A DNA stretch of 64,000 bases from Trichoplax adhaerens (taxonomy: Eukaryota; Placozoa; Uniplacotomia; Trichoplacea; Trichoplacidae). The DNA is taken from the NCBI RefSeq assembly GCF_000150275.1, contig NW_002060953.1, positions 1,982,064 through 2,046,063 on the forward strand. Direction: 5' to 3'. Every line of letters begins with the position of its first letter. Within the stretch, counting starts at the first letter, position 1. Made by a program: the position numbers and the translations under genes. Of the stretch, positions 24,835 through 38,600 are shown one piece after another. The notes beneath the pieces were generated by a model. That model was not told where the DNA came from. It searched no databases and saw only the letters and a program-made list of their open reading frames with translations.

Positions 24835-27800
24835 ATGGATATTAGTCTTCTACGCCAACGTATGCATGATTTTATTGACAAAGTAAGTAGGAAGAAGAGA
24901 AAGTGTCAATAATTTCGATCTATGATCATGAATTTAAGATCATTGGATTAAAAATCATCGACAAGCAATAGATTGCTTTAATCATCCAATTCTTGCTCTC
25001 TAGGGAAGCTACAGCACAGCTTTATTTTGGGCAAACAAGTGCCTTTGCTTATCCAAGGGTAAGTTAAATAAGATAAACCAATTCAACATGTTGTATAAGC
25101 TTAGTTGTGCTACCAATACTATCAGTGCTATGATCTTACTACCTACGATATGCTAAACATGGTGGATAATTCTTCATTCATGCTTATGATTGTATCCTTC
25201 TTGTAAATTGAAATCAACCACACTAATCTTAGGACAAATTCGTGATTATTATTGGCTCCTTCATATCCATGCCATGAATGGACATCACCGACGTGCTATC
25301 CAAATTATCCAAAATAAAAATTTAACCGAGGTCTGCTTTATCATTTCACTTTTTCATGTAGATTGTCTTTGTTAGACGACAAGAGTACATTTTGCCTTCA
25401 ATTGTACTGAAAATCAGTCAATTCAACCGTAATTTTTTCCAATGCTAATACATGAATGATGCGAATAGCATTGACTGGCGAACAAATATCATGCACAATA
25501 AATGTCAAGTTAATGTTGTTATGATAGATAGACACTCTTTTAATTTCCTATTTCCAACCTTAGGCTCACCTCATCTTTGTTTATTTCATGGCCAAGTGTT
25601 ATGTAAGTATACAATAAGAGAGAAATTTAGAAATAATAAATCTTGATACGTACAAGTAAGTTGTACAATGGTGCTAAAATGAATGGGACATTAAACCTTA
25701 TTGACTTGCTCACAAATACGAGTTGGCTACTGTAGCAGTTGCCCTATCCGGAAGAATCGATCATTGATAGAGTAAACTAGTTCAACAAATCGACTGTCAA
25801 TGGGATTGATCTTTAGCACCCTTGTTGTAGTCTTTGCCTTCTAGTACAATTTCTACTCCAATAGTATCACTTTCATCAAGGCGATAATTCTCTAACGTTA
25901 ACATTCCACTTCTTTTGTCGCTGTCTCATAGGCTGAACGTAAGGAATGGTTGGAAGCGTTGCGAATCATTGAAAAAATGAACGAAGGTTATTCACTAATA
26001 ATTAATACCATGTTTAAACTGTGCAAACATTTATTGGGATATCAACTATAAATTTATTGTAGGAGTGTTGGTAATTTAAATCTTTCCCTTCACAAATTTT
26101 GCGTTTCATTATATTCAGAATGGTTGAATTGTCAACTTATTCATAAACTAACATTTTGTCCTTGCTATAGGTGGTAATTGTGAACCGTCTGATGAAGATA
26201 TCACTGGCGTACCTACGACGAAAGTAAGTCTTGATGGCATGATTTGAACATCATTTTACTGATAGAAAAATTTTAGTGTGCAAAGACAAGATTGATAAAA
26301 GTCTCATACAGTAATAGCATACCTGAATAATTCATTAGGTACGCAGTTGTCTTTACCTGTTGTGCGGCAAAATATATGAAGCAGTCAATAATATATCAAT
26401 GGCAAAGGCGTGCTACAAACAAGCTCTAGAATTTGACCTCTATTGTAGCGAGGTACCCCTTACCAAGAGTTAGAAAATCAATATCAATCTGTCGATTACA
26501 ATTTTAACTACTGTACTTACTATACCTTTAGGCAATGGACCTTTTAATAAATCAACACATGTTATCGGTAGATGAAGGTTTGACTTCTTATTGCATTCGT
26601 TAATCAGATAAGCAATTTTTAAATTGTCCAAATTCGATCAATATCAATGTCAGCTCTAATTCGTTGCAGAAGTACAGCTGTTGGATAGCCTCTCTAATTG
26701 TCAGCAATGTAGCGACGCTGAACGACAATTCATTTTACAAATGTATAGGAGAAAAACTGCAAAGGTGCCAGTCAATAGATGACCAATAATGTTAGCGATA
26801 GCTTTAATAATAGTTATTTCATTAAAATATATTAGCAAGAAAGTGTTGAATCGAAATTGAGCAACGGTGCGGAAATTTTTTCCCATGACACGGTAAGTAT
26901 CAGTGCCAGAGTTAAGATGTTATGGTAATAGTGTCTCAACATTAATTTCGAGATATAAAGTTACCAACAATTCCAATTTTTGCATGGATTGGGACAAATA
27001 GGATAGTCTACTTGATTTAGCGAAACGACATTGTCTTCGAACCGACTATGATGCCAGCTATAAGATAACATCAACGTAAGCTAATTCAATATAATAGGGA
27101 CGGAAATCTGCAATGGATACATTTAACATACGCGTAAAAGCAAATTCAATTTTGTAGATTAATGTGCATATTATTATTAATAGGATTTTAGAGGAAGATC
27201 CTTACCATGAAGAATGCATTCCATTCCATGTTATATGTTTAATCGAACTGAAAAAAACAAATGGCAAGCAATCCATAAGAATTACCTTATACGCGATTTT
27301 GATGGCAATAATTATGTTATTTAATCCTATTTCCTTAATACTATTCAAATTTTTAGAACTGTTTCAGTTAAGCCATGTCTTCGTTAATAATTATCCAGCA
27401 TCTCCGGTAATAACTCTATTCTAGCATTACTGCCTGACGCTCAGCAAGCATAATAACTTTAACTGAATTAAAATATTGATATCCTTCTTAGATTGCATGG
27501 TATACGGTTGGATGTTACTATTTGTTAGTGGAAAATTATGCCCAAGCTAGGGTTCACTTCAAGTTGGTCTCACCGCTTTATATTCATGCTTGAATAGATG
27601 AATTTTACATTCCCTAAAATATCGTCGTTTTTTTGCAGTAAAGCCATATCACTTAGAAGCAGTTTCGGATTGGCATGGCTAGGCTTTGCACATTCTTTCG
27701 CTGCAGAAGTAATTGTTCGGTTTATTCAAAAATATTGTTTTAGTGTATTGTATTGAAATGTAGAATTTTTTTTTAACCTAGGCAGAACACGATCGCGCTA

Positions 27801-29064
27801 TGGCTGCTTATAGTACAGCTTCAAACTGCATGCCAGGGTTAGATTGCAAACTGATTTAACTTGGTTACATTGGTAAGGTGGCAATATTTATGATTGAAAA
27901 CTTATCGCTTCTGTTGCCTTAGGAGTCATATGCCTTTGGTATACATTGGTAAGGAATACGCACTATCGAATAACTACAGAATTGCAGCTAATTTCTTCGC
28001 CAAAGGTATTAACTCATAATTAATTATAGGATTAAAATCTACCTCATAACTAATTGTACGAGAATAAAGTTTTTTGTCTAAACTATCCGCCTGCTAGCTC
28101 TACAAATTGCTCCAGATAATCCTTACGCCGAACATGAAATTGGAAGTGCAGCCTTTAATAATGGAGAGTAAGTTTCTAAGCTTCTAAATGGATCTTTTGC
28201 CGTTAGTTAAAATTTTGAAACCTTTTGTATTTTTATTATAGTTACATCACGGCAAAGAAACATTATTTATTAGCTTTAAAAGTATTTGAAAGTGATGATA
28301 ACAAGGTTAGCGTTGTAGTTTCTGGATATACTGTACATTTTTAAGAATACTGTAATGTTGCAATCTTCCATTCGAATATATTTGTCTTTGGTTGATTGGC
28401 AATGATTGTAGTCGTTACCGGAAGCTTGGGAACCTCTGTTAAATAATCTTGGTCATACTTGCCGAAAACTAGAGTAAGCTGTGGGCCAATTTCAGATATT
28501 TCAAGTAACAATAGGCAATTTATTTTTAATGGATACATGTTTCTCTTGTACATGAATATAGAGAATATGAGTTGGCATTAAAGTACCATAATTTAGCTCT
28601 TAAACTTTCACCTCGGAACTTTTCAACACTTACCGCTATTGGATTTACTTATAGTCTTATGGAGAAGCATGCGATTGCCTTAGGATATTACGATAAAGTA
28701 TTGTGCAACTGCGCGTGACTTTTAATTTTTGTGTAACTTTAGAGAAAAATAACTATTGTTTGCTTGCAACTTACATTTAAAATAGGCAATTTCATTGAAA
28801 AAGGATGACACTTTTACTTTACAAATGATTAATAATACCATGGAGATACTAGCAAATATTAGTACAGTAGCCAAAGGCAAGTTCTGTTATGATTGCGATA
28901 TGGATTAGATTTTATTTTATCTGCGGTTATAGAGTCCTTTTAAATATTGGCTGCTTATTAAATTTTTGATAGATCTTCCAGTTGCCGAAACTCCAACTCC
29001 AAAACTGAAAATAGCTGCAGACTTGGACAGTATTGGAGATAGCAATATGAGCGTTGACGATTAA
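24835..29064 (+). CDS. CDC16: Anaphase-promoting complex subunit 6 (CDC16)
   Basis: Complete plus-strand gene of 23 exons: 24835-24882, 25004-25058, 25233-25330, 25564-25602, 25932-25986, 26171-26223, 26339-26452, 26532-26577, 26670-26764, 26836-26892, 27002-27075, 27184-27263, 27357-27406, 27492-27562, 27639-27708, 27782-27837, 27923-28005, 28098-28167, 28242-28305, 28412-28473, 28562-28697, 28786-28876 and 28982-29064. They total 1650 nt (549 aa) with every phase consistent. Strong family matches include LFWANKCLCLSKG, CGKIYEAVNN, LAWLGFAHSFAAEAEHDRAM, YIGKEYALSNNYRIA, WEPLLNNLGHTCRKL and LSPRNFSTLTAIGFTYSL. The protein is a stack of TPR helices. CDC16 forms a V-shaped homodimer in the TPR lobe of the APC/C, the nuclear/cytoplasmic ubiquitin ligase that targets cyclins and securin. 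It is shorter than vertebrate CDC16 (about 620 aa), mainly by a shorter mid-region and tail. Introns after 27263 and 28876 begin with GC. Confidence 0.95.
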
Positions 29065-29212
29065 ACTTTAGCGTAACGCTTTCGTATACAGAAACGTCAT
29101 TGCTTGTTTCTATTTACTTCCACAGTGACTTTAGCATAATCGTGAGACGTTATTTTAGCTATAAATTTTAATGTAAATAGTTACGTGAGTAATAGTTGCT
29201 TTACTGTATGAA

Positions 29213-29218
29213 AATAAA
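29213..29218 (+). other. Putative polyadenylation signal of CDC16
   Basis: A canonical AATAAA about 150 nt past the CDC16 stop codon, on the coding strand. In AT-rich DNA the hexamer alone is weak evidence, but its distance is typical. Confidence 0.45.
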
Positions 29219-31604
29219 ACTAAAGACAATTGTGTTCTTAATGACTGGAAAATTTGGGAGTAAACAACAATTGTGCGGTTGGTTTGTGATAATATCTAAC
29301 TTGATGGATTTATTATTAGTCTTGATTCGTTTGTATAAAATGGTATACAAGATAACGCCTGAAAATGTAAGCATTGCAAATGTAAAGGTAATCGCGTTCG
29401 TATCATGCAAAAATACTACTGGCGTAAAAGTCAGTAATTTCTAGTTTGAGTATTAAAGGCCATAATTTGTAAAATAGTAGCTTAATCATGCAGAAGCGAA
29501 TTTGAAGTTGATGATGGAATGGAATAGCATCATTGATATAACCGAGGCGGGTTCGATCAATAACTAATGTATTGGTATTTTTACTTGGGCATTCTACAAC
29601 CTACTATTTGCGTACATATTTCGTGCTCAAGTTGTAATTGTTGGTCATTTATAAAGATGAGTGTAAAAAGATTGGTTCATTTTGTGATCATACCTAATTG
29701 CTTATTCAACGACTGATTGACAATATAAGTCAACGTTTGCCGGAGATACTACTAAAGCAAGTAGTTTATTGTCCGCATTTATTGAAGTTAGAATACTCCA
29801 TTAACAAATAAAATGGCTTTGACCACGTTTATAATAAGATTGCATTCAAATATATTAGAAAATTCTTTGAAAATTAGGACAATGGTATACGAAATATGGA
29901 TATACTAAAATTGAATTTGAGTGTACAATGCTTGCACTATGTCTGAAATCATGTTTCACTTTCAAGTAGCATTTTACTATTCTAGGATTTAATGTATCCG
30001 CATATCCATTATTTACAGTAAATAAGATTAGAGAATGCCTCCTGATAGTTTCAACGACAAATATCATACGTCTTAAATTTTCTTTATTGGAGAAAACAAG
30101 GGAAGTAGAGTGTAGGGCAGTAACTACCCTTGCGTACTAAAATCGATAAAATGCTTAATATTTCCTATCTTTTCTGGAAGGAATAAAACTGAAGTCATGC
30201 TACAGATCATTTTCTTATGCCGATTAAGACATCGGCGTTATTGTATTACAATGATATATGACATTACAGACTAGGAAAATGGCGTTAACTACGGAGTATC
30301 TTCGAATTTAATATACCGGTATACTTGAAATCGAACATGAAGGATTTTACAATAGAAAGTAACATTGAGTTTAAAGATATTCGTACATATCAATGATAAA
30401 TTAGTTATTTCCTTACTGAAGTTTATTGTCTCATTAGATGCTAAACTGCTCATCCATGCTGTAAGGGATAGTAAACTGCCTACGATTAGAGAACGATGTA
30501 ATGATGGAAATCCAGTAACATGATTACAGTGGCTTTTTCGAACTTATTTCTATTTCTTCATTTACCCTAAAATCCATATAGAACGCGATCATGTCATCAA
30601 CTTTAATCCCCTATCTTCTACCGCAAACGCCGCGAACGCCCAATAGGTGTTGTAAACGATCGCAATAGTACATAGGGTAGCGTTTGTTGTTTTGACTTTA
30701 GTACTTTCATAACCATATCAATCCTGTAATAATTAACAACTTAATTTAGCGGTCAAAGTTTAATTTGCCATACATCGTATTAAGCAAGCATCAGCACTTA
30801 TTAACGCCTGTATAGTTAGAGTTCCAGAAAAATTCCTTCTTGCAATGAAGTTTCACGGAAATGCTGGGCTCCATTCCCTGGGAGTTTTACTGCACTTATT
30901 TAGTTTATTAATTGTTCGGATCAAACTGCATAACCAAGACCTTGCTCATGTCTTCAGAGTTTACTTATAGAGCCTTAACTCGATGAAATAGGACAAAAAA
31001 ACTATCAGTCTAATCCCTCCCGCCCTACCTTTAATGCAGAGTGAGGGACTTTATAACTAGAATTCTTCTTCTAATAATAATATTAGTAGCATGACTAATC
31101 AAAATATAAACCTAATTAACATACAATCCTTCCCTATTTATGAGCATCCGATTATTAGACTACGGAAATGACTTTCCCAAGAATTTATCTTTTTTTCCCC
31201 TGCTATTTCATTTTACGTGGTGGATTTATCAAAGGTACTGTAATAAATATAATACAACGACAATTAATGGAAAAACCTCGAATGAAAATCCTCATACAAT
31301 TTACTTGATTTCCAAACATTCTGGATGAGGATTGTTAGTATCAAGCTACAACAAGATTGCATCAATCATAACTAATTGTCTTACTTAGAAGGATTTTAAA
31401 GAATGAATTGCCAACATGATTAAATTAGACTAGAATTTGGTATAACATGGACGAGTAATTGAAGTATTTTTAAATGTGATATTGCAGTCTAAAGTTGAAG
31501 CTCAATATTTTATCTGGAATAAATCGATGTGCATTATATTATTATGATATTTCACAAATATAGCATCATTTAAAAGGCATCAATCATAATCTGTTTATGG
31601 AAGA

Positions 31605-31960
31605 TGTCACACACCACTAGTGACAAAGTAGTCTACACACGCCAATCCTTGCGTAGAACGCCACTTACTAACTTAAAGAGGTGAGATTAGCTATATCACC
31701 AAATAATTCAGTTCCAACAACCGAATACTATGGTATAATTATAGCGTCACAGATGATGTAGACGAGATAGTCAGAGATTTACTATCATTTATTACTGAAG
31801 GAATCTTGGCACCCAAGATTATAGTCTTTACAATTAAATATCAATTGAAAAACTAGTTGACTATCTAACCGACTAACGAACTAAAATGGAATCTTCAGGC
31901 ACCAGCCTTTTATAGTCTCGTCAGAAACTCCTAATTAGGACGAGCTTACGCATCGTAACA
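31605..31960 (+). mobile_element. LTR-B solo LTR, copy 1
   Basis: A 356-bp element beginning TGTCACACACCACTAGTGAC and ending CGCATCGTAACA, flanked by the 5-bp duplication GAAGA (31600-31604 and 31961-31965). A second copy at 52511-53462 is interrupted by LTR-A. No internal retrotransposon sequence is present. Confidence 0.8.
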
Positions 31961-32600
31961 GAAGAATAGAAAGTTCTTATATGTTTAAACATTGATTAGC
32001 TAAAACATAATTGCAGCGAGTAATTGACAAGTAAAAATCTTAATACAGAATAGTGCTAATAAAGTTACGCTTATTCCCACCGCTAGACACAAGTAGAACT
32101 TTGTACGTGACAATAAACCAGTATAGAAAAAGCTTAATAATCAAATAAGCATACGTTGACTATCTAGGTTAGCAATTACTAGAACGTGGAGAAATATTTG
32201 AGTGAAGTTAGCGAAATATTATTTTACTATTTTGTAAAGTAAGTATTCACCAGCACGACACCAAATACTTTAAACTTATTATGCATTGATTGTTATCGTC
32301 GTATTACTTAGCTATTCGTAATACTGCAATCATGCTATCTGCATAAATTAGATGATATATTTAGTACTATATTTTGACTGAAACATTTTATGCTTATAGA
32401 CATTCAATAATACAAAGTAAATAGCAAGACAGTAAATTAATGGTCGATTGGGAGTGTCATAATAAGATCTGTGTTTATAATTAAAGGTTTAGTTATTTAA
32501 AATCAAAATTTCTATTAACCCCAATACATGCCCGATATAAGATGTATAGCAATCACAGTTCCTTCATTTCAACATCATCGGTTCTAGAGAAAATAGCTCC

Positions 32601-35600
32601 ATGGCAAAGCTGTATTTAATATTACTTATCTGTTCGATTTTTAATGGGACAAATCAAGGTTAGTACCAATAGGTTCACTTCAAATCCATCCAATAATAAT
32701 GTAATGATCTAAGACTACTAATTCAAGGCCATGAATTCAATCGAAGTTGTAAACAAGATCCACCACGATACGATAATGTGAACATTTTTCTGTTTAAGTT
32801 AGTACACTGATTGCTTTTCAAGCAATCAGTGTACTAACTTAAACAGAAAAATTACAATATTGTATTATTCTGTCTAGCCCAAGCTTTTCCCAAAAAAGTA
32901 CTATGAAACTCGGTGAGATTTGATTTAAACCGAATAAAATCGGCTACATTCAGTAGAAAAAATTACTATCAAATACCAGCAGTGGAACAAGAATTGTACA
33001 ATTGATGGCTTTATAGTAGTTAAAAGTCTCTTGTTTTCGTTCAGCTAATATCTAAAATTTATGGCACAAGATTTCTCTATTTAAAAAGACTCTTTTACTA
33101 TAACGAAGAATTATCTCACTTATTTCAACATCAATTTGGTCCATACAATAACTATATTTCCAGTACGTATTCATAAACACTACCTGAAACAATCTCCATT
33201 AAAAAGACCTAAAATGTCTATCGTTTTAGCTCAATTAATATCTAAAATTTATGGCACCGAGCTTCATTACTTATAAAAATTCGTTTAGTATATCCAATAT
33301 TCGTTTCTCTTTATTTCAAAGTCAATTTATTCCATTCAATAACTATATTTCCTCCACATAGTTGCATATTCACCACCTGTAACGATTTCTGGAAAAAAAA
33401 TCTAAAAAAATTTAGGCCAACTAATATCTAAAATTTATGATGTAGTGCTTCATTATTTATGAAGATTCGGTTAGCATATCCGACAAATTACTCTCTTTAT
33501 TTTAGCATCAATTCAGCCCATTCAGTAACTATACTCCCGACACATATTTGCGTGATCACTATTAGACATGGTCTTTAATTTGCTAATTTGCTAATTTTCT
33601 ATCGATCAATCATCAATGTTTTCATACTAATAATTAATTTAACACCAAAATCAATCTCTTATTATTATCATTGTTGGCAATACTCGTGAATCTTTTCTAA
33701 AAATTAAAATGATATTAACACGATCTTGATTTTTTCCATACTTTACTACCGATGCATCTTCTCAGTGCTAGTACCAGTACTCGTCTAAATCAACTGAGAT
33801 GGATAAATCATCTATCCTGATAAGATACTAGCATAAAAGTTAATACTTTCATGACTTTCTCATGTAGAAAGGAGAAACGAAAGAAGTATATAAGTTTATA
33901 AACTGTATGAGAAAAGACAATGTCATTGGTTTATCATTTGATTCATCCACAGCCACGTTATTGTTGCTACATTTATTGGCTAAAATACTTCGTAGCAGTG
34001 AAATAATTAGTATTACGCTTACAACACACTTTAAATTTTCTGAATAATACACTTTTATCAAAACATAACCAATAATTTGTTTGAACTAGTTGCATTTACG
34101 TAGGTGTACTATTACTGATTCATCGTTTGATAGTTACTCAGGAAAAGTTAACATTGGTTATTTTCTGTTGCATGATTTCGTATCTTTTCATCAAAGCCAC
34201 TAAAAGACTATTTAAAAATAACATGAGAAAATTTAAAATTTTTTGATGAGTAATGCGGGGAAATTAGTCATATGGAGGGAAAGAGCACTCCTATTCGCAT
34301 ATATATTAAATTAATTCTACGATGGTGTCAATGAGCTGGTATGCTGTGTATGCTTACCAGTGATATATAACTACTCACGGAAATCCCAAATTTATAGAAA
34401 TATAGAAGGGCACGCTACAGTACGTCATACTCACATAACTAATAGTCTACAATCCCAATACTTACTATAGTTAGGTTACAGTACTACATGGTATTGGGCT
34501 AATATAATTAATATGGAAGCGTTAAACATGGCTTACACATAGGTTAATCCTGAAATTTATCGAGTAAATATGACTATCAAAAGAAAGATTTAGTTATCGC
34601 ATTTAACCTAACAACGTTTATTCGTACTAATTCAATTACTTCTCTACTAAATTATCACAGTGCACCGCAACTTTATATGCCTCACAGGGCTACTAATAGT
34701 ATCAAACTAAAGTAATATCACTCTGAATTACTCTACATTAATCTAATCGCGAATTGCATAGATCTAGAAGGATTATAGCCTACGTTCCTAATATACTTTA
34801 ACTTATCTAGCAACCGACCTTTTAGCTTGTCTTGCCTTCCTTTTGTAACCGCATTAGATGTAGTGCAATGAAGAATTTGAACAAACTAACATTTAAAAAT
34901 TAGAATTTTGATGATATGAACAATTTTATATCATATTCTAAGACAAAATAACCGTAATTATTGAGGCTCGGTACAGTTAAAATCTCAACAGACTAACGTT
35001 CATAAATTAGAAATTAGATAAAGCACTCGATTTTATATTATATTTAAGACAAAATAGCAGTATCTATGAATAGACTAACTTTCATACAGATAATATCTCT
35101 ATAATATAAAGAATTAGTGGGAAATTCAATAGGAAGCCTTTATTGTTATGTTATTATTTCTTGACTTAAATAACAATTAACCAACGTGTTTCGATTTCTT
35201 TCATTCCAGTTAAAAGTGGAAATGAGCCCGATGAGGAATGCAATGGTTTAGGTAGAGCATATACTCGTATATATTATATCCATATATATATATGTATCCG
35301 GTAACTCTTAATTTTTCATGCTATGGTAGATATAAAAATTATGTCCGTTACATGATATTGGCACGGAGAAATATTGCACGACAGCAAATCTAAAGCCTTG
35401 AAATAATTTCAAATCTTTTGGATTTCATTTCTAGCTTCTATACCTACAGTCTCCTCTCCAAATCTCACACAAGAATGCAGAGTGATAAAATTAAGCTGGA
35501 AACCTCCCACTATCAAGCCATCATGCTGGTCACAACTACATTACACTGTAGCTTACCGAACGTATGTCGGAAATCCTAAGGAAACGAAACGCTTTAAAAA

Positions 35601-38600
35601 TGCCTGCAACAATAGTACTGAGCCTTTTTGTAAATTGCCACCACTTGGTAAGTATGTAAGCGTTATAGATTACCGGGTTATGACTTCAATGAAAAGCAAC
35701 TCAGAATTAGTATCGCGCTCCAAAACTCGCCGCTTTTATCTTAACTTGCACGGTGAGTTTTCTACATTCAATTGTTTTCTAAAACGAGACTATTTTGATA
35801 GTAATAATCCTAATAGATAATCTAATTAATCCAATTTTGATTTTTAATTACATTACAGCATCTTATCATCATCTGTTAAAATTACTCTCATGACAAGAGA
35901 CTAAGATACCGTATACAAATTGCATTAGATAATTATATATTTGCGTAAGGCATTTACTTTATCCGTTTCGTTTTCTGAAGTAATCCATTCCTAACCAGCT
36001 TCTCATGCCTAGCTTACAAAAGTTTCGTAACTGTAGTTGAAAATTCCTAATTTGAAAAGCATAACAAGATTTAGACCATAGCAAATACCCTGAGTGGCCT
36101 AGTTATATCGTTGATGTTTTTTTATAATATAATTTGTTGCACTTAATATAGAATATTAGTACTCTATAATATATCATACATTAATTAAATTGGCAATAAA
36201 GTAATAATAAGATCTGGTTTAATATTATTAGATAGTAAAATACGACCATAGCATACGAGAATAGAATAACGAATTTAACAGAATTAACTACGGTAATTGA
36301 ATTTATCCGTCAAATTTTTTCCAATGCCGATTCCTCCTTACAAGGTTTTATACTGTTACTGTACATCATAATACATTAAGAGCAAGTTCATAGTATCAAT
36401 ATGCAAAATGCCCTTGATTACGTTCCAAATATTTCAGTAATAATATAGCATGGCATCCTATAATATAATTGAAGAACAGAAAAATTTAATAAAATTAATA
36501 TACCCAGATTAGGCCAAATCCCAATGTTTGCGAATGCAAATTGTCTACCGAATAGACTAATTTTGCAACTAAAACTTCGTATGTCAATAAGAATAAAACG
36601 CAGTGTGAAGACATTTACTTCATGTACTTACTACTTCTGAGCTTAAGTAATATAAAATTGTTCGTGTTATTCTAGTACAATGATACTGAATTTAAAAACT
36701 ATTTGATAATTAATTTGTTTAAATAGTAATGATATTACGACCTTATACCGCAATAGCTAACAAATTATGTCAGAATAGAATCAAAACTGTCAGATTCTCA
36801 ACGGCAATAACCCCTATCCTTGTAGATTATCGCACCTTACAATATCACGCCACACCGCTTCAATAATATGCTAGAACTGAAAGACTACCATAAGACTGTG
36901 TCTGAAAATAAATTTTTAATTGATAACAATTCAATGAAGCAAAGTATTCTAGTTCTGATAATTCGAGATATATTACTTGAAAATGGCAAAAAATTAATTT
37001 AATCATTTTCCCCTTCCTATGCTAAAGTGGTTATTCCGCCAGATGAATGCGAATCTAATTACGGCAAAGGCAATAACCGTATTCTTGTAATCTGTAAAGA
37101 ACATATCAAATGTGATTCTGGGCAGACCTACAGATATAATTTCTATTGGGGAAAAAATTATTCAAAGGATGAACCAGATACAGTTAGTAGCCTTTGATTT
37201 ATTATTAAGTTTATGACAACCAATTTTACCGCACATTTCTGTCTATTTAATATCAACTAACAATGATACTTTCTTCTTTAGTCATCTACTAATTATTTGA
37301 GGATGGAGCTTTCTGAGCTAGAGCCTGATACATTATATTATTGGTATGTGGAGGCTGTGGTGCCAGCCAGAAGTTTGGTCAGCAAACCTACACCCAAACT
37401 CTATTTCCGCACATTACCTTTGATTTTAACTACACATACAGAAACGATTGCGACTACACCTTCAACTACTGCTACGATTGCAACTACGCCTACAATTGTA
37501 GTTTCGACCGCAACTCAGCCAGTAACTACATCTACAACTCTGCCTACAGCTTTGCCTACAACAGCTATTACTGTCTTCAAGAAATTAGGTATGCTTGTTA
37601 ATAAATGTTCCTACATTGACACTTCCAAATAATAACATATTGGATAAGTACAAAATAATTCATGGTGCGGAGGATAAAATCGCAAGATATTAAAAAAAGC
37701 CTAATTGATAATTATGGCAGTATTTTTCAGATAATACAGTTTTGAATGCCGCTATATATTATAATAAGCTAGCCTAATAGAACAAAATATGAGCTTGATA
37801 GACATTATAGCAGCACTTTTCAGTGAATATAAACTTAAAAAAAAGTAAGCACTACGATTTACTATTTTAACAAAAACAAGATTTGAGTTTAATTGGCTTA
37901 AAGGCAGCATTTTTCAGTTTATGCAAACTTAAATAACACTAGATGTTACAATAAATTATTACAATTTAATAATAAAATGAGCTTGATAGACGTTTATGGC
38001 TGCATTATTTACTTAATGTAAGTTTCATTTGAAGAACGCTAGATGTAGTAATACATTATCTTTATAGAACGAAAAGTCAGCTTGACGAAGGTTTATGGCT
38101 ACATTTTTTAGTATAGATTTAATTTTAACATAAGATATGTGTTTCAATCGTATAATGCGGTGAGTAGATTGGGAATTACAAAGTATTAGCCGATTGTCTG
38201 TAAAAAAATCATTACAAAAGTTTCTGAACAGCTACTTTGCACTCCAGATCCTTCAAGTCATGGTATCTATGTTTTGCTAATTTTTAGAACCAACAATTAC
38301 CGATATCAAGATTATTCTCTCCGCAAATCGAGTTAATATTACTTGGAAAGTTGTAGGACCCAGTAAAAAGTGTCAGAAACAAATTCGTTATCAATTAGTT
38401 TATTGGTGCAATCAGACCCGTAGCTGGAACACAGCCTGTAATAATTCAATAATAGCTGCCTGCCAGATTAACCTCGAAGATGGCATTTCTGAAAGTCTAA
38501 CCTTTAAGATAGTACTCAAAGATGAAGCTCAAACTGTGATTAAAGAAAGTGACAGCTTTATCCATCTTATAGGTAAACAAATACTGACGATTGCCTATTT

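Larger units (their letters stand above)
29065..32600. other. Spacer between CDC16 and receptor gene 1
   Basis: About 3.5 kb with no recognised coding exon. It holds the CDC16 3' flank, one LTR-B solo LTR (31605-31960) and presumably the receptor 1 promoter. Short open frames here show no family motifs. Confidence 0.5.

Noticed and set aside
37341-37601. Tyr/Asn-rich plus-strand ORF
   Set aside because: It is an alternative frame of the Thr-rich B2 exon of receptor 1, which fits the splice phases.
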